Made by a program: the position numbers and the translations under genes
Assembly (NCBI GenBank): GCA_002329405.1
Contig: DCTE01000018.1
Span: 3,111 to 17,988, forward strand
Length of the DNA: 14,878 bases
DNA from: Ruminococcaceae bacterium UBA1448
GTDB taxonomy: Bacteria; Bacillota; Clostridia; Oscillospirales; Ruminococcaceae
Direction of reading: 5' to 3'
Shown here: piece after piece, positions 6,846-14,458 of the stretch
How the letters are laid out: every line of letters starts with the position of its first letter
Position numbering within the stretch: position 1 is the stretch's first letter
Notes under the pieces: generated by a model
What the model was told of the DNA's origin: nothing
The model's input: only the letters and a program-made list of their open reading frames with translations
Database searches by the model: none

Positions 6846-7771
6846 AAATAAAATCATTTTGTATCCGGCTGCTCACACTGCTGTGCGGCCTGACCATTTT
6901 GATGCAGACAATCGGCTTTTCCGTTTCTGCCGCGGCATCTCCGGCCAGAATCCTTCTGGATTCATATGAGATTGTCGAGGGGCAGGTGTCTCCCGGTGAA
7001 GAGGTTGTGCTGCGCTTTACCTTCCGCAACGTCAGCCAGGATACTGGCGCTGCAAGCGTGCTGATTACCTATGGTCTTGGGGACAGCGGTGTTGTTCCCG
7101 TCTACGGGGAATCCAACCAGATCTATGTTTCTTATCTGGGCCCGGGGGAAAGCTATGTCAAGGACGTCGCCTGCCAGATTTTGAGCTATCAGACGATGGA
7201 CACCGCCCGGGTCTCTTTTGCTGCGGTTTATCAGGATGACGCATCCGGCGGGGCAAGCAACGAGTTTGTCATCGGCATCCCGCTGCAAAAGCAGATCGAG
7301 CTGCAGTTGGAAAATCTGAAGCTGCCGGAGGAGGCAAGGGTCAAGACGCAGTCGACCGGCCAGCTGACCATCCGCAATACCGGCAGTATCGACGCCTACC
7401 AGGTGGTCCTCCATTGCGACGGTGCCATTCAGGATATCCAGAAGACGGTCCAGCTGGGGGATCTGACGGCGGAGGATTCGATGGCGATCGACCTGAACCT
7501 GACCTTTTTGAAGGACGGGGAACAGGACCTGTCGCTGTGGCTGGAGTATCAGGACAAGAACGGGGAAACGATGCAGACCGCGCCAATTGCACACACCGTT
7601 ATGGTGGCAGCCTCCCCAATCCCGGACGGAAGCAGCGCACCGGTCTGGGTGGAAGAAACATCGTCTGTCCCGGCTTATATCGTTGTAACGGTTGCGGTTC
7701 TCATTCTGGTGTCGCTATTGGGGATCTGGGTATACTTCCGCGCCAAGAAACGGAACAAGTATGTGGACTGA
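6842..7771 (+). CDS. Secreted, C-terminally anchored Ig-like (CARDB-type) protein
   Basis: A 309-residue protein with a clear signal peptide: MKIKS, a hydrophobic core to about residue 25, and cleavage probably near Ala30-Ala32. Two beta-rich modules follow, roughly 35-155 and 160-260, with the pattern of CARDB/Ig-like adhesion domains (for example VSPGEEVVLRFTFRNVS and STGQLTIRNTGSIDAYQVVL). The C-terminus is a membrane helix (about 276-298) followed by FRAKKRNKYVD, which leaves a short positive tail inside. The protein is thus held at the outer face of the membrane. No catalytic motif is seen; it may scaffold the polymerase or GH5 enzyme, or bind the polymer, but this is a guess from position. 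Start overlaps the CpsD-like stop (ATGA) with GGAGG upstream; the Wzz-like gene follows after 14 bp. Confidence 0.75.
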   Translation: MKIKSFCIRLLTLLCGLTILMQTIGFSVSAAASPARILLDSYEIVEGQVSPGEEVVLRFTFRNVSQDTGAASVLITYGLGDSGVVPVYGESNQIYVSYLGPGESYVKDVACQILSYQTMDTARVSFAAVYQDDASGGASNEFVIGIPLQKQIELQLENLKLPEEARVKTQSTGQLTIRNTGSIDAYQVVLHCDGAIQDIQKTVQLGDLTAEDSMAIDLNLTFLKDGEQDLSLWLEYQDKNGETMQTAPIAHTVMVAASPIPDGSSAPVWVEETSSVPAYIVVTVAVLILVSLLGIWVYFRAKKRNKYVD

Positions 7772-7785
7772 TAAAGGAGATCGCT

Positions 7786-8490
7786 ATGGAAACTGAAATG
7801 AGATCCATAACCGAAGATGTTCGGTTGTGTATACAGGAACTGCGCCGCAAGGTGTTTGTCCTTTTGCTGGCTGGATTGGTCGGCCTGATTGCCGGCATTG
7901 TCGGTTCCCAGTTTGTCAAAGGGAATGTGTATCAGGCCAGGGTCTGCATCTATAACGCCCAGTATTCCTCCTATTATGAAACAACCGCAATGGCCAATTT
8001 CCTTCAGAATGCCCAGACGCTGTCCCAAAGCAGAAAGGTCGCGGAAAATGCGGCTGAACTGCTGGGGGGGGATTATACCGCCGATGAAGTGCAGGGCTGT
8101 GTCCAGCTGTATCTGGAAGAGGACTCCAGTGTCGTGTGGATTTACTGTGAGTCTGCGGTCCCGCAGCGTGCGGTCGAGATCGTAAATGCGTTTACCGAAT
8201 CGCTGGCCGTCGAAATCAAGTCGATCGTTGGGGCTGACAGCATACAGATTCTGGAATATGCCCAGTCGGCCAGAATGATCAGCAACCTGTCGACAACCCG
8301 GCTGCTGATCATGGTGCTGATCCCGATGGCATTTGTAACGATGGCCTGCATGATTATTACACTGCGGCTGCTGCTGTCCTCGCGTATCCTGTCGATCGAC
8401 CGCTGTACGCTGAATGGGCAGATCAACCTTCTGGGCGTCATCCCGGAAATTTCCAAAGGCACAGGTGAGAACGAACGCAGGGGTATTTAA
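7786..8490 (+). CDS. Wzz-like chain-length determinant / CpsD partner
   Basis: A 234-residue protein with a short cytoplasmic start, a membrane helix (about 22-44), an outside domain and a second membrane helix (about 172-194) with a short cytoplasmic tail (LNGQINLLGVIPEI near 209-222). This two-helix layout is that of Firmicute polysaccharide co-polymerases (CpsC/YveK type), which regulate chain length and activate the CpsD kinase. The outside domain, at about 125 residues, is typical of the Firmicute group. The ATG at 7786 has AAAGGAG 7-8 nt upstream. The frame is open further upstream but there it only overlaps the previous gene. The usual order (co-polymerase, then kinase) is reversed and separated here by the Ig-like gene. 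The next gene starts 3 bp after the stop. Confidence 0.85.
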   Translation: METEMRSITEDVRLCIQELRRKVFVLLLAGLVGLIAGIVGSQFVKGNVYQARVCIYNAQYSSYYETTAMANFLQNAQTLSQSRKVAENAAELLGGDYTADEVQGCVQLYLEEDSSVVWIYCESAVPQRAVEIVNAFTESLAVEIKSIVGADSIQILEYAQSARMISNLSTTRLLIMVLIPMAFVTMACMIITLRLLLSSRILSIDRCTLNGQINLLGVIPEISKGTGENERRGI

Positions 8491-8493
8491 GGC

Positions 8494-9897
8494 ATGAATA
8501 ATCTCATACTTCTCAGTATCGGGGTGATTGCCCTCTGTATCGGGGGAGTTGGGCTGGTCCTGATTTACAATAAGCCGATCTTTCTCGTCTATTTTCAGAT
8601 CGTTTATTGTGCCAGCATGCGCTTTCTGATCTCCGAACTGCATTTTCCGGGAGTTATCCGTTTTTTGCCGGACGCAGTGACGCTGATGCTGTTTGTGCAC
8701 TGCATCCTGTGCATCAAAAGAAGAGAGTATACAGCTGTTGCCAAGCTCCCGTTGTTTTTTATCGGGGGTTTTTTGGTCTTTTCGCTGATGTCGTTTTTCC
8801 TGAATGAACAGCCAGTCCTGTCGCTGGTTTGGGGGATACGGGTCGTGGTCCGGGCGTTTGTCTTCTGGTTTGCCTGCTTTCTTTTTCTGCGGAAAAAGGA
8901 CGTGATAAAGCTGATTGAGATCTGTATGACGCTGCTTGTGGTGAATGCGCTGACCGCCGCGTTCCAGTTTTTTGTGCAGGGGTACAGCTTTGACTTTGTC
9001 GGCGGGCTGTTTGGCGTGGAACCCGGCTCCAATACGGAAATGAATACATTTATCGTACAGATGCTGATCTGTGCGATGGCGATGTTTATTTACTATAAAT
9101 GCGGCTGGAAAACGATTGGGCTGACGATCGTGCTGTGTGTCTTCATCGCGGCGATCAGCGAGCTGAAGGTGGTATTCCTTGAGATCCCGATGATCTTTTT
9201 CATGCTGCTGCTCTGTTCCGGCTGGAAGCGGCGGAGTATTTTGCTGCTGGTGGCGGGCGGCCTGGCGGTCTATTTTTCGATGATGCTGTTTTTCATCCTG
9301 TATCCCGACTGGGCCAACTTTTTTAATATTGAGACGATTATGGAATACATCGGGGATGATACCGGATATGCCGGCCAGGGGACTTTGAACCGTATGAGCT
9401 CGATCCCGTTTGTTTTTGAGAACATGTTTAAGTCCCCGATCCAGATGCTGTTTGGCTATGGGCTTGGGAACGCGGATTCCTGGGCGATGTTTACAAGCAG
9501 CCTGTATCAGGAATTTGGAGATTACCGGTATTACTATTTTGGCTTTGCGATGCTGCTGGTGGAAAACGGGGTGCTGGGAACGATCTGCTATCTCGGATTT
9601 TTTGCGAGCGTGTGTATCTGCGGGTTTGTTTACCGGCTGAAGGACCCTGAGAATGCCTGCTGGTATACGATGGCGATTGTCGGCAGCTTGCTGGTTGTAT
9701 TCCACCAGCTCTATTCTTCGACCTTGCGGGTGGATATTATCTACAATTACATGTTCTGGATGTCCATTCCCTTTATCATGATGCGGGAGGCCTATCTGGA
9801 AAAATCTTCCCCGGGGGATGCCGAAGCGGTGGACGGGACGCCTGTACCGCCCCAAAAAGGCGAAAGTGAATATAAAACCGGCAGATACATCTTCTGA
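8494..9897 (+). CDS. Wzy-like polysaccharide polymerase (O-antigen ligase/polymerase family)
   Basis: A 467-residue integral membrane protein with about ten to twelve hydrophobic segments spread over the first 430 residues and a polar tail (EKSSPGDAEAVDGT and on). The longest polar loop, around residues 270-330, contains GDDTGYAGQGTLNRM and LFGYGLGNAD. This matches the large periplasmic/extracellular loop of O-antigen polymerase and ligase proteins, in which a G-R/N-x-x-x-W-like segment and a 'GxGxGN' turn are common. Such proteins link lipid-carried repeat units into a chain outside the membrane. Low sequence conservation is normal, so the call rests on topology, the loop and context next to Wzz and Wzx. 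The start is set by tight coupling to the gene before it (3-bp gap); the ribosome binding site is weak. Confidence 0.8.
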   Translation: MNNLILLSIGVIALCIGGVGLVLIYNKPIFLVYFQIVYCASMRFLISELHFPGVIRFLPDAVTLMLFVHCILCIKRREYTAVAKLPLFFIGGFLVFSLMSFFLNEQPVLSLVWGIRVVVRAFVFWFACFLFLRKKDVIKLIEICMTLLVVNALTAAFQFFVQGYSFDFVGGLFGVEPGSNTEMNTFIVQMLICAMAMFIYYKCGWKTIGLTIVLCVFIAAISELKVVFLEIPMIFFMLLLCSGWKRRSILLLVAGGLAVYFSMMLFFILYPDWANFFNIETIMEYIGDDTGYAGQGTLNRMSSIPFVFENMFKSPIQMLFGYGLGNADSWAMFTSSLYQEFGDYRYYYFGFAMLLVENGVLGTICYLGFFASVCICGFVYRLKDPENACWYTMAIVGSLLVVFHQLYSSTLRVDIIYNYMFWMSIPFIMMREAYLEKSSPGDAEAVDGTPVPPQKGESEYKTGRYIF

Positions 9898-9956
9898 GGA
9901 CCGCGCATCCATGGAGACTGCCTGTCAGATAAAATGGAAGCGAGGAAATGCAACCT

Positions 9957-11531
9957 ATGAATCAATCAGAAAAGTCCAGGACAGAAAAGTCCAGGACATT
10001 TAATGTGACACGGAATGCGGGCTGGGCAGTGGTGCTGCATCTGCTGACCATCCTGTGCCAGTTTGTCTCCCGGACAATCTTTATCCAGCTGCTGGGCATC
10101 GACTATCTGGGTATCAACGACCTGTTCAACAATGTGCTGATCATCCTGTCCTTCACCGACCTGGGGATTGGCAGCGCAATCGTGTTCAGCATGTATAAGC
10201 CCCTTGCCAGCAAGGATACCGAAACGCTGACTTCCCTGATGGACTTTTATAAAAAGGCTTACCGGGTGATCGCGGTCGCTGTCGGGGTATTCGGGCTTGC
10301 GCTGGTCCCGTTTCTGGGATTCATCATCAAGGACCCGCCTGAAATCCCTGAAAACCTGCTGTTTATCTATTTTTTGTATGTTGCAAACGCGGTGCTGACC
10401 TACTGCTACTGCTACAAGAAATCCATTATCACAGCCGATCAGAAGGATTATATCGTCACCATCTATTATAAGATCTTCTATTTTTTGCAGATCATCTTGC
10501 AGATTGTCTTTCTGCTGATAACCCGGCAGTTTATCGTCTATCTGGCTATCCAGATGGCCTGCAATCTGCTGAATAACCTGTTCGCTTCCCGAAAAGCGGA
10601 TAAAATGTACCCCTATATCAGGGAAAAGCCCAAAAAGAAGCTGGGACGGGCGGAGATCTCGACGATTGTCAACAACGTCCGTTCGCTGATCATCTACCGC
10701 CTCAGCGATACCGTCATGAACTCGATTGACAATATCCTGATTTCAGCACTGATCGGGATGAAGAGCGTGGCGCTCTGTTCCAACTATATGCTGATCGAAA
10801 ACTCCGCCAACCAGTTTATCAAGCAGATCGTCAGCGGGTTCACCGCCAGCGTCGGCAACCTGAATGTCGCGGCGGGGCGTGACAAACAGATCGAGATTTT
10901 TGATGCGATGATGCTGATAACTTCCTGGCTGTATGGGTATCTTACAATTGGGCTGGTTTTGCTGACGACGCCGCTGGTCAAACTGTGGCTGGGCGATGTG
11001 TATACGATCGGTGCCTTTGTCGTATTTGCGATGGCAATCCGCAACTATGTGGCGGGGATACAGTTTGTGCCGTATACCTTCCGCACGACGATGAACCTGC
11101 TGGGGGAAAACCGCTGGATGCCGCTGCTTGGGGCGGCCGCCAACCTGGTGCTGTCGGTGGTTTTTGCCCACTGGTTCGGGATCGCGGGCATCTTCCTGGC
11201 GACGATGGCCGCGCGGCTGCTGACGACCAGCTGGATGGACATTTTCGTGGTATTCCGCAAGGGCTTTTGCCAGTCGCCGTGGCGGGTCTACCTGAAGACT
11301 GTGCTGTATGGGGTGGTCATGCTGGCGAATATGGCCATTACATGGTTTGTCCTTTCCCTGATCACGATAGAGGGGATTCCCGGGTTTATTGTACAGATCC
11401 TGGTATGCAGTGTTGTCTGCAACCTTCTGTTTCTGGTGTGCTACTGCCGCACAAAAGCGTTTGGATATGTCTGGATGCAGTTCCAGAACCTGATCAAAAT
11501 GCTGTTTCGCAAGTACATATCCAAATCCTGA
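9957..11531 (+). CDS. Wzx-like polysaccharide flippase (MOP superfamily)
   Basis: A 524-residue multi-pass membrane protein of the MOP (MATE-related) exporter superfamily, close to the RfbX/Wzx group. It begins with a short basic head (KSRTEKSRTF), followed by FNVTRNAGWAVV and the typical IFIQLLGIDYLGINDLFNNVL, LSFTDLGIGSAIVFSMYKPLA and LWLGDVYTIGA segments. About twelve to fourteen membrane helices fit the family. Wzx moves the lipid-linked repeat unit to the outer face for Wzy. I prefer the ATG at 9957 (MNQSEK) because GAGG at 9942-9945 is well spaced for it; the ATG at 9948 lies almost on that site. The head contains an exact 15-bp tandem duplication. A 59-bp gap separates it from the polymerase gene, with nothing recognisable in it. 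Confidence 0.88.
   Translation: MNQSEKSRTEKSRTFNVTRNAGWAVVLHLLTILCQFVSRTIFIQLLGIDYLGINDLFNNVLIILSFTDLGIGSAIVFSMYKPLASKDTETLTSLMDFYKKAYRVIAVAVGVFGLALVPFLGFIIKDPPEIPENLLFIYFLYVANAVLTYCYCYKKSIITADQKDYIVTIYYKIFYFLQIILQIVFLLITRQFIVYLAIQMACNLLNNLFASRKADKMYPYIREKPKKKLGRAEISTIVNNVRSLIIYRLSDTVMNSIDNILISALIGMKSVALCSNYMLIENSANQFIKQIVSGFTASVGNLNVAAGRDKQIEIFDAMMLITSWLYGYLTIGLVLLTTPLVKLWLGDVYTIGAFVVFAMAIRNYVAGIQFVPYTFRTTMNLLGENRWMPLLGAAANLVLSVVFAHWFGIAGIFLATMAARLLTTSWMDIFVVFRKGFCQSPWRVYLKTVLYGVVMLANMAITWFVLSLITIEGIPGFIVQILVCSVVCNLLFLVCYCRTKAFGYVWMQFQNLIKMLFRKYISKS
9967..9996 (+). repeat. 15-bp perfect tandem duplication in the flippase 5' end
   Basis: The unit CAGAAAAGTCCAGGA occurs at 9967-9981 and again at 9982-9996, with two more matching bases after it. 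It keeps the frame and yields the repeated residues EKSRT-EKSRT. It looks like slippage; the affected region is the basic cytoplasmic head, which should tolerate length change. Confidence 0.9.
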
Positions 11532-11610
11532 AAACTGGTATGATTACCGGCCTGCGGTACAGCCATCTTGCTGACGGCCGCATCGCGGGTCCGGCTGTAA
11601 GGAGCACACA

Positions 11611-12441
11611 ATGAAAAAGATTGTCAAAAGGTTTTGTATCGGGGTATTTGTTATCCTGTTTATCATCCTGCTCTGCCTGGGGTTTTATAATCCGCTGGAG
11701 GTGACGCATTATTCGATCACCGATGATGCGCTGCCGCCGGAATTGGATGGGTATAAGATTTTGCAGATCTCAGACTTCCACAGCGCAGTCTTTGGAAAAG
11801 GCCAGCAGGATATCATCCGCATGGTCAGGGAGGAAACGGCCGACCTGATTCTGCTGACAGGGGACATCATGGACAAAAGGGATACAGAGCTTGAAAATGT
11901 CCGGCTGCTGCTGGAAGGGCTGGAGGGCCTGGCCCCGGTCTATGCGGTCGCGGGCAACCATGAACTGATCAACTGGGAGGTATATCCTGAATTACAGGAG
12001 CTGTACAGTCAATATAACGTCACCGAGCTGTCTGATTCCGGGGTGCGGATACTGCATAACGGGGCCTGGATATATCTTTATGGCATCAGCGGGGAGGTCG
12101 GGACCAAGATTTTTGAAGGGAAAGACTTTTCGGTTGCAGATTGTGCCGAAGGCTGTTATGGCATCCTGATGTTCCACTTTGATCCGTATTTTGATCAGAT
12201 TGCCGAAAAGGCTTCGGGGTATTCGCTGCTTTTTGCCGGGCACAGCCATGGCGGGATAATCCGGCTGCCGCTGATCGGCCCGCTGATTTCCAACGAGAAG
12301 TCGCTGTTCCCGCCCTATGCCGGCGGCATCTTCCAAAAGGATGGGCTGACCATGGTTTCCAGCAGGGGGCTGGGCAAGGCTGTCATCCCCCGGTTCAACA
12401 ACCCGCCGGAGCTGGTGAGCGTCACGCTGCACAGCAGATGA
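11611..12441 (+). CDS. Membrane-anchored calcineurin-like metallophosphoesterase (YaeI-type)
   Basis: A 276-residue protein with an N-terminal membrane helix (about 8-25) and a complete metallophosphoesterase core: Asp55 and His57 in QISDFHS, Asp85 in LTGDIMD, Asn116-His117 in AGNHE, His189 in MFHFDP, and His211/His213 in GHSHGG. All metal-binding boxes are in order, so it should be active. After the helix the domain would face outside if the helix inserts N-in, as in YaeI/YkuE-like proteins that act on lipid phosphates. In a polysaccharide operon, hydrolysis of a phospho-lipid carrier intermediate or of phosphate groups on the polymer are possible roles, both inferred. GTAAGGAG lies upstream of the ATG at 11611. 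The 79-bp gap before it shows no gene. It is the last gene before a long regulatory gap. Confidence 0.85.
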   Translation: MKKIVKRFCIGVFVILFIILLCLGFYNPLEVTHYSITDDALPPELDGYKILQISDFHSAVFGKGQQDIIRMVREETADLILLTGDIMDKRDTELENVRLLLEGLEGLAPVYAVAGNHELINWEVYPELQELYSQYNVTELSDSGVRILHNGAWIYLYGISGEVGTKIFEGKDFSVADCAEGCYGILMFHFDPYFDQIAEKASGYSLLFAGHSHGGIIRLPLIGPLISNEKSLFPPYAGGIFQKDGLTMVSSRGLGKAVIPRFNNPPELVSVTLHSR

Positions 12442-12580
12442 AAGCCGGGAAAATAAATGGTTTAATTGGAAAAGGCAAAGGCCGTCTGTATTGGAAAGCC
12501 GAATCCGGGGACAGGAGGCTGCCGTTTTGGGGAGTTTTCTGTTTTTGAGGGAATACGTTTATTTTTTTATGAGGTTTGTT

Positions 12581-12662
12581 TATTTTTGCCGTAAAATCTT
12601 ATATTTGCCGAATGATCAATAACTTTGTCGGGAATTGGTGAAAAATATAGGGATATTCCCGA
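12581..12662 (+). promoter_or_regulatory. Phased TTTG[C/T]CG repeats and inverted repeat, likely operator region
   Basis: TATTTTTGCCG (12581-12591) and TATATTTGCCG (12600-12610) match at 10 of 11 bases; a third partial copy, TTTGTCG, lies at 12624-12630. Core starts are 12585, 12604 and 12624, so spacing is 19-20 bp, about two helix turns on one face. The third copy runs into TCGGGAAT (12628-12635), which pairs with ATTCCCGA (12655-12662) as a perfect 8-bp inverted repeat ending 25 bp before the -35. The layout suits an activator or repressor; I cannot name the regulator. Confidence 0.5.
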
Positions 12663-12687
12663 TTTAATTAAAGTTTTGGTTTTTCTC

Positions 12688-12716
12688 TTGCAGATTCCGT
12701 GAAAATATGCTATAAT
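12688..12716 (+). promoter_or_regulatory. Strong sigma-A promoter for the sugar transferase gene
   Basis: -35 TTGCAG (12688-12693), a 17-bp spacer and a perfect -10 TATAAT (12711-12716). Transcription should start near 12723, some 350 nt before the start codon at 13076. This is the best -10 in the window and gives the initiating enzyme its own expression, separate from the main operon. Confidence 0.75.
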
Positions 12717-12747
12717 ATAAAAAGGTAAAAGGCGTCTTGTTTAAAGA

Positions 12748-12900
12748 ATGATACGGTTTCAGCTGTCTGGTTCTGGCCTGCCGGTCGCAGGGGGGCTGGA
12801 GCTCAATTTGTCGGTATTTGACGAGCGAACGATTTCCATGGAGGGAGTGGATAGAAGCCCGGTCGTGGGCTGTAGATGTCCGTTGGTTTGGATGTGGTAA
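12748..12900 (+). CDS. Possible 50-aa small ORF in the sugar transferase leader
   Basis: An ATG at 12748 opens a 50-codon frame ending in TAA at 12900. It begins MIRFQLSGSGLPVAGG and ends GCRCPLVWMW, with a Cys-x-Cys pair and two Trp. The only Shine-Dalgarno-like runs (AAAGG at 12721-12725 and AAAAGG at 12727-12732) are too far upstream, and the frame overlaps the small hairpins of the leader. It could be a regulatory leader peptide, but chance is quite possible. Confidence 0.2.
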   Translation: MIRFQLSGSGLPVAGGLELNLSVFDERTISMEGVDRSPVVGCRCPLVWMW

Positions 12901-13016
12901 TCGCTGCCCGGGATTGCAGCCGGAACCAGCTTTATGGATGCCCTGTAAAATGGTGATCCGTTTTGGGTGAGGCCCGGTGGATGCAGACAAGGCGTGTGTA
13001 AAAGTCAGGCAGTTGT

Positions 13017-13046
13017 TTGATGGACAGTGGCACATCCGGGTAAAAT
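13017..13046 (+). promoter_or_regulatory. Possible second promoter close to the sugar transferase gene
   Basis: TTGATG (13017-13022), an 18-bp spacer and TAAAAT (13041-13046) would place a start near 13053, only about 23 nt before the start codon. The -35 is weak. It competes with the stronger promoter at 12688-12716. Confidence 0.25.
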
Positions 13047-13075
13047 ACTGATATAAAATGGAGATGATTTTGTAA

Positions 13076-14458
13076 ATGAATCGCTCAAATAAAGGTGCCG
13101 ATACAAATACATTGCAGATCGTATTTGATGTCGGGTTATGCGCATGTGTGTTTTTGCTGTCTTTGCTGCTGACGACCGATATTGAAAGCATTTTGTATTT
13201 TGATAAGCAGAATATATTTTCTTTGTTTTTGTTTACGGTGCTGTACGTTCTGGCCAACCAGTCGATGCGTGTCTATAACAGGACCACCTTCTATTATCCT
13301 GACCGCATCTTCAGGTGTAACACGCTGGCGTTTGCGTTGGCGACCGTTACGCTGCTCTTTTTGCAGTATATCGCGGCGGACGGGCTGTTTGACAAGGATT
13401 TTCTCTTTGTGTTTCTGCCGGTGTGTTATCTGGTGCTGATTGCGGGGACCCAGCTGTTCCACCGTCTGGGCCATAACCGGGTCGGCAAGTATACCACCCG
13501 TATCCTGCTGGTCGGGACAAAAGAGGCGTATGAGAAATATTTGTATTATGTCAACAAGACCAATACCCGTATCAGCGTCGTGGGGTATCTGGACGAATCT
13601 GCTCTTGCCGGCCAGACGGAGGCTGAACGGGTCGCATATTTTGACCAGTATGTCCGCACCCATGCGGCGGACAAGGTCTGCATCATGGAGACGCAGCTGG
13701 ACCGGTATAAGGACATTGCCGATCTCTGCCTGCGGATGGGGATTACGGTCGAACTGGTGATTGACCATGCGTGGAACGATACCAACAGCTGCTATGTTTC
13801 AGCGGTGGGGACCTATCCGGTCGTTATTTACCACACGATTTCCTTTAATTCCGGCGAACAGTTTGTCAAGCGGGTGCTGGACATTGTCGGTTCAGTTGTA
13901 GGGCTGGTCCTGGCCTCCCCGATCATGCTTGGGGCGGCGATTGCGATCAAGCTGGACTCGCCCGGGCCGGTGCTGTTCAAACAGACGCGGGTGGGGATGA
14001 ACGGACGGCGTTTTAAGATGTACAAGTTCCGTACGATGTATATTGATGCGGAGGCCCGCAAACAGGCACTGATGGCGCAGAATGAGATGAGCGACGGGCG
14101 GATGTTCAAGCTCAAGAACGATCCCCGTATCACGCCGGTCGGGCGTTTTCTGCGCAACACCAGCATTGACGAGCTGCCCCAGCTGTTCAATGTGCTGATC
14201 AATGATATGAGTCTGGTGGGGACCCGTCCGCCGACATTGGATGAAGTGGAGCAGTATGAGCGGGACCACTGGAGACGGATCAGCATCAAGCCGGGGATTA
14301 CGGGTATGTGGCAGATCAGCGGCAGAAGCAGCATCACCAACTTTGAGGAAGTGGTGCAGCTGGACGTCAGTTATATCGACGGCTGGAATATTCTGCGGGA
14401 TTTGAGGATCATTTTCCAGACGGTGGGCTGTGTGCTGAAAAAGCAGGGGGCCTGCTGA
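13076..14458 (+). CDS. Polyprenyl-phosphate sugar-1-phosphate transferase (initiating PHPT)
   Basis: A 460-residue polyisoprenyl-phosphate hexose-1-phosphate transferase of the WbaP/CpsE size class. Four membrane helices lie in the first 130 residues, followed by a Rossmann-like middle domain (ILLVGTKEAYEKYL, 143-156; VVGYLDES, 168-175). The catalytic bacterial sugar transferase domain starts near 262: FVKRVLDIVGS with its re-entrant helix, SPGPVLFKQTRVG (295-307), KFRTM (317-321), SIDELPQLFNVL (363-374) with the catalytic Asp-Glu pair (365-366), LVGTRPP (380-386) and GITGMWQISGRS (407-418). All conserved parts are present. It transfers a sugar phosphate from a UDP-sugar to undecaprenyl phosphate, starting the repeat unit. 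It has its own promoter and long leader. GGAG at 13060-13063 precedes the ATG by 12 nt. The sugar (glucose, galactose or other) cannot be decided. Confidence 0.93.
   Translation: MNRSNKGADTNTLQIVFDVGLCACVFLLSLLLTTDIESILYFDKQNIFSLFLFTVLYVLANQSMRVYNRTTFYYPDRIFRCNTLAFALATVTLLFLQYIAADGLFDKDFLFVFLPVCYLVLIAGTQLFHRLGHNRVGKYTTRILLVGTKEAYEKYLYYVNKTNTRISVVGYLDESALAGQTEAERVAYFDQYVRTHAADKVCIMETQLDRYKDIADLCLRMGITVELVIDHAWNDTNSCYVSAVGTYPVVIYHTISFNSGEQFVKRVLDIVGSVVGLVLASPIMLGAAIAIKLDSPGPVLFKQTRVGMNGRRFKMYKFRTMYIDAEARKQALMAQNEMSDGRMFKLKNDPRITPVGRFLRNTSIDELPQLFNVLINDMSLVGTRPPTLDEVEQYERDHWRRISIKPGITGMWQISGRSSITNFEEVVQLDVSYIDGWNILRDLRIIFQTVGCVLKKQGAC

Larger units (their letters stand above)
12442..13075. other. 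Regulatory gap, 634 bp, upstream of the sugar transferase gene
   Basis: The first 100 bp after the phosphoesterase show no convincing rho-independent terminator (no GC stem followed by a T run). Positions 12540-12690 are AT-rich and hold phased repeats and an inverted repeat; 12688-12716 is a strong promoter; the rest is a GC-richer transcribed leader. A long open frame on the minus strand crosses this region and the neighbouring gene, but has no coding signs. Confidence 0.6.
12723..13075 (+). other. Long 5' leader RNA (about 350 nt), unrecognised
   Basis: If the promoter above is used, this leader precedes the sugar transferase. Small hairpins are visible: CCTGC/GCAGG (12777-12791, 5-nt loop), AGCCC/GGGCT (12856-12871, 6-nt loop) and GCTGC/GCAGC (12903-12920, 8-nt loop). 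I do not recognise a c-di-GMP or other known riboswitch, and I see no intrinsic terminator before the gene. A downstream promoter may shorten the leader in some transcripts. Confidence 0.4.

Noticed and set aside
7414..8490. Longer version of the Wzz-like protein (358 aa)
   Set aside because: The first 124 codons overlap the Ig-like gene in another frame; AAAGGAG before 7786 fixes the start.
7675..9912. 745-codon open frame on the minus strand opposite the Wzz- and Wzy-like genes
   Set aside because: Composition is extremely rich in His, Gln, Arg and Lys, the mirror of membrane-protein codons. It spans several real genes and has no start signal.
12442..12540. Terminator after the phosphoesterase gene
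   Set aside because: I looked for a GC stem followed by a T run and found only weak, imperfect pairings.
12664..13257. 197-codon minus-strand frame across the sugar transferase leader
   Set aside because: It begins inside the sugar transferase gene and crosses the strong plus-strand promoter. Low-complexity composition and no ribosome binding site.
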